Positions 28,768 through 35,805 of a stretch of DNA of 38,187 nt are shown here, in pieces. Positions within the stretch are counted from its first letter, which is position 1. Every line of letters starts with the position of its first letter. Source of the DNA: a virus. The notes under the pieces are model-generated. The model was not told the DNA's origin and ran no database searches. It worked only from the letters and a program-made list of their open reading frames with translations. The position numbers and the translations under genes were made by a program. The stretch covers positions 1 to 38,187 of the IMG/VR virus record IMGVR_UViG_3300035670_000613; one strand, written 5' to 3'.

Positions 28768-30675
28768 ATGCCTTTCCTCAAACTCTTATTTAAGCCTGGA
28801 GTCAATCGGGACGTAACCAATTACGCTGCTGAAGGTGGTTGGTACGACTGCGATAAGGTTCGGTTTTTCTCTGGTTTTCCACAGAAAATAGGTGGCTGGA
28901 TAAGAGCGACTTCAGAAACCTTTTTGGGCACCTGCAGACAACTTTGGAACTGGACTACATCAGCACAAGATAATCTTTTAGGTGTTGGTACGAACCGCAA
29001 GCTTTACCTTGAGGTCGGTGGTGTTTATTACGACATCACCCCGATCCGAGACACCCTTGCTACCCCAGATACAGATGACTGCGTTTACACGACCAACGGC
29101 TCAAATGTGGTTGAGATCCGTGTTACTGGGCATGGTTGTGATACTGGGGCGTTTGTCACTATCTCTGGTGTTACAGGTAATGTTGGTGGTATTCCCGATG
29201 CGGAAATCAATGCTGAACATGAGATAACGGTTATTGACTCTGACACTTTCACTTTTGTAGTAGCTACCAGCGCTACATCTACAGTTTCTGGTGGTGGCGG
29301 TAGCAGCATTGATATTGAGTGTCAGATTAACCCTGGCCCTGCTTCTTTTACTGGAGTGTACGGGTGGGGAACCGGTGCATGGAACGGCAGTTTTGGATGG
29401 GGTCTCTCTAGTCCAGAGCCTGTTTTTATTGAGCAACGTGATTGGTTCATGGACAATTTTGACAACGACTTTGTTGCCAACATCCGTAACGGCCCCATCT
29501 ATTATTGGGAAAGAGACGCCCCTGCGATAAGTATCACAACAGCATTGGCTGATAGAGCGGTGCCTTTGCAAGACATAGCAACAGCAGGTGGATATGACCC
29601 TGATGACGTTCCATCTCAGGTCATGCAGGCTTTAGTTTCGCAGAACGACAAACACCTTGTAGCGTTTGGTGCTGTTCCTTTTGGACAAACTAACCCCAAT
29701 ACATTTGACCCATTGTTAATCCGATGGGCAGATCAGGATAACCCAGGGCAGTGGGAACCTTTACCGACTAACTCTGCTGGGTTTTTAAGGGTTTCTCGTG
29801 GCTCAAAGATTGTCAGGGCGCTACCTACCCGTCAAGAGATTCTGGTTTTTACTGACACCCATCTTTTTAGCTTTCAATTCTTAGGCACCACCGATGTGTT
29901 TAGCTTGCAGGAACTTACAGACAATATCTCTGTAATGAGTCCTCGGTCTATGATTGCTGCTAACAATATTACCTATTGGATGGGTACAGACCGGTTCTAC
30001 ATGTATGACGGTCGAGTGCAACCCTTAGAAACAACCCTTAGGGAATATGTCTTTAAAGACATTAATTTAAATCAATCACCCCAGGTTATTTCCGGTACCA
30101 ATGAAGGTTTTTATGAGATCTGGTGGTTTTATCCCAGTGGTGACTCTGATTGGGTAAACCGGTACGTCATTTACAATTACAAAGAAAATGCTTGGTATTA
30201 CGGTAATCTTCTGAGGACTGCTTGGCTAGACACTCCGTTACGGGAGGTTCCAATCGCTGTTGCTACCGATCAAGATCAAAACCCCGGTATTCTTTATTCT
30301 CATGAAATAGGGGTAAACGATGATACTTTGCCCATGACCTCTTATATTGAAACAGCAGACTTTGATATCGAAGACGGTGAAAAGTTTGCCTTGACCCGCC
30401 GGATGATCCCTGATGTGAATTTCAATGGGTCAACGAACCAGAGCGGGGAAGTTAATTTTGTTATCCGCCCCAGAAACTTCCCTGGTAGCTCATTTAATGA
30501 CCAGCCTAGCAACAGCCAGCGGGTGATCAGGGCGTCAGCCAATCAGTACACAAACCAAGTATTTATTCGTGCTAGAGGGCGTCAGATGGCCTTCAGAATC
30601 GAGTCTGATGATCTAGGGGTTCAGTGGCAGCTTGGCGCTCCTAGGATCGATCTAAGGGTAGATGGGAAGCAGTAA
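28768..30675 (+). CDS. Large tail structural protein (tail tubular B-like), 635 aa
   Basis: Starts directly after the endolysin stop. Opens MPFLKLLFKPGVNRDVTNYA, with GGWYDCDKVRFFSGFPQKIG and WNWTTSAQDNLLGVGTN; a Gly/Ser-rich loop near 170-180 (TVSGGGGSSID) and a C-terminal part with VMSPRSMIAANNITYWMG and FEIRPRN-type beta segments follow. It is long, beta-rich and Trp-rich, typical of the tail-tube or stabilisation proteins of short-tailed phages. Family assignment is by pattern. Confidence 0.7.
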   Translation: MPFLKLLFKPGVNRDVTNYAAEGGWYDCDKVRFFSGFPQKIGGWIRATSETFLGTCRQLWNWTTSAQDNLLGVGTNRKLYLEVGGVYYDITPIRDTLATPDTDDCVYTTNGSNVVEIRVTGHGCDTGAFVTISGVTGNVGGIPDAEINAEHEITVIDSDTFTFVVATSATSTVSGGGGSSIDIECQINPGPASFTGVYGWGTGAWNGSFGWGLSSPEPVFIEQRDWFMDNFDNDFVANIRNGPIYYWERDAPAISITTALADRAVPLQDIATAGGYDPDDVPSQVMQALVSQNDKHLVAFGAVPFGQTNPNTFDPLLIRWADQDNPGQWEPLPTNSAGFLRVSRGSKIVRALPTRQEILVFTDTHLFSFQFLGTTDVFSLQELTDNISVMSPRSMIAANNITYWMGTDRFYMYDGRVQPLETTLREYVFKDINLNQSPQVISGTNEGFYEIWWFYPSGDSDWVNRYVIYNYKENAWYYGNLLRTAWLDTPLREVPIAVATDQDQNPGILYSHEIGVNDDTLPMTSYIETADFDIEDGEKFALTRRMIPDVNFNGSTNQSGEVNFVIRPRNFPGSSFNDQPSNSQRVIRASANQYTNQVFIRARGRQMAFRIESDDLGVQWQLGAPRIDLRVDGKQ

Positions 30676-31349
30676 TGGCCTTTAGGGGATTCCGGGCACC
30701 TGCCCTACCACTAGCCCAGCCGATATATGACCGGCGGCAGATGGATGAGCTTCTTCGTGCTCTGCGGATATATTTCAATGTCTTGGATTCTGAGGTACCA
30801 ATTCAGAGTGAATTATTTATCGGTGGCGGTTGGGGGTTACAGTTTCCGCATATAGCAGCATCTGACTCAACCGACCAGATTGCTACCGGGGATGACACTC
30901 CGACCATCGTGACTTGGAATACCTTGGAGTCTGGAAGTGGGTGGACACTTGCTTCTAATGCTGCAACTGCACAATACGCTGGGGTATACACAATTCGGTA
31001 CAGTCTTCAGTTTATTAACACGGCAAACGCCCAACATTACGTAACAGTTTGGCTCCAAAAAAACGGATCGGACGTAGCCAATTCAGCAACTATTTTTGCT
31101 GTCCCATCCCGTAAGAGTGCTACCCCAGGCGAAGAAGGCTATTTAGCCGCTTATTCTGAAGCTACTTTTACTGTAGACGCTGGAGACGATATAGAACTTT
31201 ATTGGGCTACTGATTTAGCCTATGACCCCGTAACGCCGCTTGATGGGGTTTATATGTTCCATGACGCTGCCCAAGCCTCCCCCTTCGTTAGACCTGCCAT
31301 ACCGTCAGCAATTGGTTCCATCACTTTCGTTTCAGCCCCTGTTGTTTAA
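30675..31349 (+). CDS. Virion protein with C1q-like C-terminal domain, 224 aa
   Basis: ATG overlaps the previous stop (TAATG). The N-terminus MAFRGFRAPALPLAQPIYDR, then a short helical stretch LLRALRIYFNVLDSE, precedes a jelly-roll-type domain from about residue 80 (ATAQYAGVYTIRYSLQF, VTVWLQKNGSDVANS, YSEATFTVDAGDDIELYW). It resembles the C1q-like part of the fibre at 21480. A small tail or fibre-attachment protein is likely. Confidence 0.7.
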   Translation: MAFRGFRAPALPLAQPIYDRRQMDELLRALRIYFNVLDSEVPIQSELFIGGGWGLQFPHIAASDSTDQIATGDDTPTIVTWNTLESGSGWTLASNAATAQYAGVYTIRYSLQFINTANAQHYVTVWLQKNGSDVANSATIFAVPSRKSATPGEEGYLAAYSEATFTVDAGDDIELYWATDLAYDPVTPLDGVYMFHDAAQASPFVRPAIPSAIGSITFVSAPVV

Positions 31350-31368
31350 ACGCATTAGGACATAAAAT
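31342..31368 (+). promoter_or_regulatory. Candidate promoter with GTTTAAAC, upstream of 31375
   Basis: TTGTTT (31342-31347), 15-nt spacer, TAAAAT (31363-31368; 5 of 6 -10 bases). The start codon is only 7 nt after the -10 box, so this would yield a leaderless message or serve only as a weak start; the gene has no good ribosome site. The GTTTAAAC site spans 31344-31351. A weak call. Confidence 0.25.
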
Positions 31369-31374
31369 ACTGCC

Positions 31375-32898
31375 ATGAACACACTACCCCAACTCTCTCA
31401 AGCGCTGGCCTCCCAGGGCCGGTATGGCGACTCCACTCTTGTGCATATGACCCCACAGGAAGTCTCTGGGTTACAGGCACTGGCTAGAAGTCATGGAACA
31501 AGCCTGACTATCAACCCGCAAACCGGGCTACCTGAGGCTTTCAGTCTTAAAAGACTGCTCCCAACCATAATCGGTGCAGGCCTGACTATCGGTTCAGGGG
31601 GGACCCTCTCTCCTCTTATGGCTGGCATGATGACTGGCGCTGGTTATGGTCTGGCTACAGGCGATATCAAACAAGGCCTTATGGCTGGTCTAGGGGCCTA
31701 CGGTGGTGCTGGCCTAGGAGCAGGGTTTAGTGCCGCTGGTGCTACTCCAATGGACCCAACAACTTTCTCAGGGATTAATCCATCTGTTCCTTATGACCCA
31801 GCAACCATGGGATTCGGGGCTGCGCCACCTCCACCAACTATTGGTCAAAACTTTGCTCAGGCTGGCAGAGGATTTTCTAATGTGTTTAGTGGTGGCGATG
31901 TTGGTGCTCAAGCTAGGTCTGCCTTTATGGGATCTCCTGCGGTAGCAGCAGATGCTGCCAAAGGGATTTCTGCTTCTTCTGCTACAGGTGTTGGAGGTCT
32001 TACTGGCCTTGCAAAATATGGTGCCGCTACAGCCGCTCCTATGTTATTTGGCGGGGAAGAGGAAGAAGAAGACCTCAAGCGTCATGAGCACTACCTACGT
32101 CCCTATGATTTAGATATCACTAACGTCTCTGGGACTTACGATCCCCTTGAGTCTTCGCGTGAGCGTGAACAGCTTAGTTATAACTTCCGCGCAAGAGAAC
32201 CGATTCGCATTGCTCAGGGCGGTGCTATTCGTTATCAGGAAGGCGGAGATGTCACCCCAGCAGAAGCTGATGTTTATCGGAACATAGCCAATGTTCAGCA
32301 AATGGCTGGAATAAGACAAATGCCAATGGGTAACGTAATGGCAAGACCACAGTTTACGTCTTACATGGATTACAACCCTGCGACTATGAAGCCTTTCGAA
32401 GCACCACCAATGATGGGTTCTAATGTTGGCAGCAGTTTTAGATCTCAGCAATATGATGTTCCGAGATTTAAACCTGAAGATTCAGTTTCTTTTCGTGATA
32501 TCCAAGAGAAAAAAAGACTTGAGGAGCAAGGTACTTTAAATTCTGACCTTTCTAGTGGTTTTTATGGTGGCGGTTCAGTTAGATACCAAGAAGGCGGATT
32601 AGCAGCAATGATGCGTCCAGAGGAAGCAATGACTCCGCCGATGGACGGAAGGTTTCTTCGTGGCAATGGAGACGGAATGAGCGATGAGATTCCGGCTAGC
32701 ATTGAAGGAGAACAAGACGCTCTTCTCTCGGACGGTGAGTTTGTAATCCCTGCTGATGTTGTTTCTCATATTGGTAACGGTTCTTCAGAGGCTGGTGCAA
32801 AGATCCTTTACCAGATGATGGATCGGGTTCGTAAAGCAAGAACAGGTAAAGAAGAGCAAGCAGAAGAGATCGATGTGGAAGAGTTTCTACCGGTATGA
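31375..32898 (+). CDS. Large Gly-rich virion-type protein with GG motifs, 507 aa
   Basis: No good ribosome site is seen before ATG 31375. It has an N-terminal part (1-50), then a hydrophobic Gly-rich stretch at about 60-120 (LLPTIIGAGLTIGSGG, AGMMTGAGYGLATGD, GLGAYGGAGLGAGFSAAG) that could insert into membranes, and a Pro-rich stretch. The C-terminal half has RYQEGGDV and VRYQEGGLAAMM motifs and a conserved-looking end, DALLSDGEFVIPADVVSHI, then a helix KILYQMMDRVRKART. Probably an internal or tail-ejected protein; inferred from composition and position. Confidence 0.65.
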   Translation: MNTLPQLSQALASQGRYGDSTLVHMTPQEVSGLQALARSHGTSLTINPQTGLPEAFSLKRLLPTIIGAGLTIGSGGTLSPLMAGMMTGAGYGLATGDIKQGLMAGLGAYGGAGLGAGFSAAGATPMDPTTFSGINPSVPYDPATMGFGAAPPPPTIGQNFAQAGRGFSNVFSGGDVGAQARSAFMGSPAVAADAAKGISASSATGVGGLTGLAKYGAATAAPMLFGGEEEEEDLKRHEHYLRPYDLDITNVSGTYDPLESSREREQLSYNFRAREPIRIAQGGAIRYQEGGDVTPAEADVYRNIANVQQMAGIRQMPMGNVMARPQFTSYMDYNPATMKPFEAPPMMGSNVGSSFRSQQYDVPRFKPEDSVSFRDIQEKKRLEEQGTLNSDLSSGFYGGGSVRYQEGGLAAMMRPEEAMTPPMDGRFLRGNGDGMSDEIPASIEGEQDALLSDGEFVIPADVVSHIGNGSSEAGAKILYQMMDRVRKARTGKEEQAEEIDVEEFLPV

Positions 32899-33344
32899 TG
32901 TTTGTTTACGAAGATGTCAATGGATTGGAATTTCTGGATGAACTAGAGAGCATCTTTCCTGAGCATTATGAAGAGCTATGTGTTACCAAAGATTTTCCAC
33001 TTGAGCCTGACTACGAGGCATACAGAAACTTAGGTCGGGCAGGTATGTTGAGATGTATAACCTGTAGAGCAGACGGTATTTTGGTTGGGTACATTGTTTT
33101 TATAGTGCAGCCTCATCTGCATTACAGGTCTTGCAAGACTGCTTTCGAAGACATTTATTACGTGAAGAAAGAGTTTCGCAAGGGTCGTATAGGGATCAAG
33201 CTGTTTCAGTACGCAGAAAAGGTTTTAAAAGAGTTCGGTATCAATCGAATCATCATGCACACGAAGATTCACCTGGATAACTCCAAACTCTTTGAGTATT
33301 TAGGCTATAAGCACACAGACAAGCTTTATACAAAGCTTCTGTAA
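32895..33344 (+). CDS. GNAT-family N-acetyltransferase, 149 aa
   Basis: ATG coupled to the preceding stop (ATGA). Contains the GNAT acetyl-CoA-binding motif A: FEDIYYVKKEFRKGRIGIKL (84-103) with the R-x-x-x-x-G-type pattern RKGRIGIKL, a helix LFQYAEKVLKEFGINRI, and a final DNSKLFEYLGYKHTD (128-142) typical of the family's C-terminal strand and loop. It would transfer an acetyl group to an amine of unknown target: a virion protein, a host protein or a toxin. Its place among tail/ejection genes suggests a virion-linked substrate. Confidence 0.82.
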   Translation: MMFVYEDVNGLEFLDELESIFPEHYEELCVTKDFPLEPDYEAYRNLGRAGMLRCITCRADGILVGYIVFIVQPHLHYRSCKTAFEDIYYVKKEFRKGRIGIKLFQYAEKVLKEFGINRIIMHTKIHLDNSKLFEYLGYKHTDKLYTKLL

Positions 33345-33356
33345 CGGAGATTCGAT

Positions 33357-34328
33357 ATGAGATACAACCACTTTTCAATGCTACCCGAAGAGGCGTTTAA
33401 ACCTCGTAACGGTAGGTATGGCATGACCTTGGAGGGTGGGTCCTCTTCACCCCCTCCACCTACCCAGACCTCTCAGATAAGCATTCCTGAGTATGCACAG
33501 CCTTACATGGAGCGTCTGCTCGGTAAGGCAGAGGCTGCGACTGAAGCCCCTCGTCAAATTTATGGTGGGGAAAGGTTTGCTGGTGCTACCCCTCAACAAG
33601 CTCAAGCAAGATTCGAAGCCTCTCAGATGCAAACCCCAGGTCAATTTGGGGTTGGAACGGGGATGGTTGGTGCAGGTGGACTAAGGAGTCTTGCGTCTGG
33701 GCAAGAATACATGGGGATGGCAACAGACCCTTCTGCTACAGCGGCATTTATGTCTCCTTACATGCAAAATGTCGTTGACATACAAAAGCAAGCTGCGATT
33801 CGTGACGCACAAAAGACACAACTAGGTGCAAATTTAGGTGCAGTCCGTCAGGGTACTTATGGTGGTGCTAGGCAGTTGCTGGCTCAGACCGAACGTGAGC
33901 GAGCTTTAGGTGAACAGTTGGGTGATATTCAAGCTCGTGGATTGCAGTCGGCGTTTGATCAGGCCAGACAGGCACAGCAGTTTGGTGCTGAACTTGGATT
34001 AAAAGGCACCGGGCAAGCAATAGAGGCTGGCAGAGGATTAGCTCAGATCGGTCAGGCAGAACAGGCGGCTGAACTTGAGAGACTAAAGGCACAGGAAGCT
34101 TTTGGAAGTCTGACTCAGGCAGACCGTCAAAAAATGCTAGACCTTCAGTACCAGGACTTCATGGCGCAACAGCAGTTCCCATTTACTCAGTTGAGTTACA
34201 TGGGTGACATTCTTCGTGGCATTCCCGGAAGATCTGTCTACGAGTATCAGCAACAGCCTAGTGGGTTGCAGCAGATGGTAGGTCCTGGACTGTTAGGTCT
34301 CGGGATGTACAGGGAGTTTATGCGATGA
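33357..34328 (+). CDS. Internal/tail protein, Gln/Ala-rich, 323 aa
   Basis: Start ATG 33357, 12 nt after the GNAT stop. Opens MRYNHFSMLPEEAFKP, then a Pro/Ser stretch and IPEYAQPYMERLLGKAEAA; from about residue 120 it is long helical, rich in Gln and Ala (QTERERALGEQLGDIQARG, DQARQAQQFGAELGLKG). It resembles phage ejection or tail-needle-associated coiled-coil proteins. The stop overlaps the next start. Function not proven. Confidence 0.65.
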   Translation: MRYNHFSMLPEEAFKPRNGRYGMTLEGGSSSPPPPTQTSQISIPEYAQPYMERLLGKAEAATEAPRQIYGGERFAGATPQQAQARFEASQMQTPGQFGVGTGMVGAGGLRSLASGQEYMGMATDPSATAAFMSPYMQNVVDIQKQAAIRDAQKTQLGANLGAVRQGTYGGARQLLAQTERERALGEQLGDIQARGLQSAFDQARQAQQFGAELGLKGTGQAIEAGRGLAQIGQAEQAAELERLKAQEAFGSLTQADRQKMLDLQYQDFMAQQQFPFTQLSYMGDILRGIPGRSVYEYQQQPSGLQQMVGPGLLGLGMYREFMR

Positions 34329-35794
34329 ATATCATTCAACTTTCGGAGCAACTGAAGGATGTCCCGGATAACTTTCTCCTTACAGAGGTTCAAAACCCAA
34401 CGGGTTCGTACCCAGCGTATTTGGTTGTATCAGAACTCACACGCCGCAAGAGAATGCGGGAAGGTGCTGTTAAAGAGGCTCCACAAACCACGGTCGTAGA
34501 GGATCTGACAACACCTCAGCAGCCTATGCAGCAGCCTATGCAGCCTGCTGGCCTAGGGGCGCTTGCACAGCCCGGAGAGATGGCTGCTCAAGATGTTGGA
34601 GTGATGGAAGCTCCAGATCCCATGGGGCTTGGTATGCCTATGGATATGCCTATGGAACAGCCTCAGATGATGGCTGGAGGCGGTCTTGTGGCTTTCCGTG
34701 ACGGAGGTGATGTTATTCGTGCTCAGTCTGGAATGTTTGTGGACCCAACCCAGGACGCGACCACATTTGAAGAAGAATTTGAACGTTACCGTCCAACAGG
34801 TCTTTCCCGGTTGATTGGTGGGCCTCAAGGTATCGGTGCTAGCAATGTTCGTTATCAACTCGGTCAGCTTGGCTACTCCAGAGCAGAGATTGACCAGATG
34901 GACCCAGGGATGCAGAGAATGATTGTTGCTAGGGCACAGATCCCTGAGGATTCCCCTGCTGCCCCTGCCCCTGTCGTTGCTGCTGCTCCTCCTGCTGCCG
35001 CTCCTTCAATTGATGAGACCCTATTGCAAGAAAGAACTACCCCCCGTGGTTCTGGTTCCGACTCCAGGATCATGCAAATGATCTCTGGTGGTTCTGCTCC
35101 GATTGCATCATCTGATCGCGCTGCTGGCATAAAGGAGTTAGGCGAAATGCTTCCCGACACTGCTACTCCATTGATGCAGAAGATTATTGATGAGCAACGG
35201 GCAGGGATGGCAGGAAGAAGGGAATCAAACCTCAATATGGCCCTTATACAGGCCGGTTTGGGGATGATGGCATCTCCTGCTACCAGCGGTATTCAAGGGG
35301 TCGCAGAAGGCGGTTTAAGCGGTCTGAAGGCCTATAGAGAGGGTATGTCAGAGATTCAGAAGAGTGAACAACTGATGCAAGCCTCTCAGCTTGAGCTAGC
35401 AAAAGCACAAGACGCTAGGTCTCGTGGTCTGTTTGACCTTCAGCTTAAGATGGAACAGAACGCTGCTCAACTAGCGCATCAGGCTAGGGTAGCTGAACTT
35501 CAGGTCGCTCAGATCCTTGCTACCCTGGAAGCTGCAAGGATTCGTAGCACCAGAAGTCTTGGGGATGTAACTCCAAGCCCTTCCGAGATGAAAGCAGCGG
35601 AAGATCTTGCTGATAAGCGAATTATGGAATTGGTAACCCAAGGGAAAATTAAACCAGCTTCTCCTGATGCTGCTGCTATGAAACAGCAATTTGTACAGCA
35701 ATACCTAATTCAATCAGGTAAGGTTTACATGCCTATGTCTACCAGCGCAGGACCACAACAATTTAATTTTGCTGATTTAATGGCACAACCGTAA
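34325..35794 (+). CDS. Virion-type protein with GG motif and coiled coil, 489 aa
   Basis: ATG coupled to the previous stop (ATGA). A conserved-looking N-terminus (IIQLSEQLKDVPDNFLLTEV, then YPAYLVVSELTRRKRM) is followed by a Met/Pro/Gln low-complexity region (about 60-110) and MMAGGGLVAFRDGGDV (about 115-130), the motif shared with the 31375 protein. The C-terminal region about 330-420 is an Ala/Gln/Leu coiled coil. Probably part of an internal virion or ejection complex; inferred from neighbours and composition. Confidence 0.65.
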   Translation: MNIIQLSEQLKDVPDNFLLTEVQNPTGSYPAYLVVSELTRRKRMREGAVKEAPQTTVVEDLTTPQQPMQQPMQPAGLGALAQPGEMAAQDVGVMEAPDPMGLGMPMDMPMEQPQMMAGGGLVAFRDGGDVIRAQSGMFVDPTQDATTFEEEFERYRPTGLSRLIGGPQGIGASNVRYQLGQLGYSRAEIDQMDPGMQRMIVARAQIPEDSPAAPAPVVAAAPPAAAPSIDETLLQERTTPRGSGSDSRIMQMISGGSAPIASSDRAAGIKELGEMLPDTATPLMQKIIDEQRAGMAGRRESNLNMALIQAGLGMMASPATSGIQGVAEGGLSGLKAYREGMSEIQKSEQLMQASQLELAKAQDARSRGLFDLQLKMEQNAAQLAHQARVAELQVAQILATLEAARIRSTRSLGDVTPSPSEMKAAEDLADKRIMELVTQGKIKPASPDAAAMKQQFVQQYLIQSGKVYMPMSTSAGPQQFNFADLMAQP

Positions 35795-35805
35795 TAGGAC
35801 AATAA

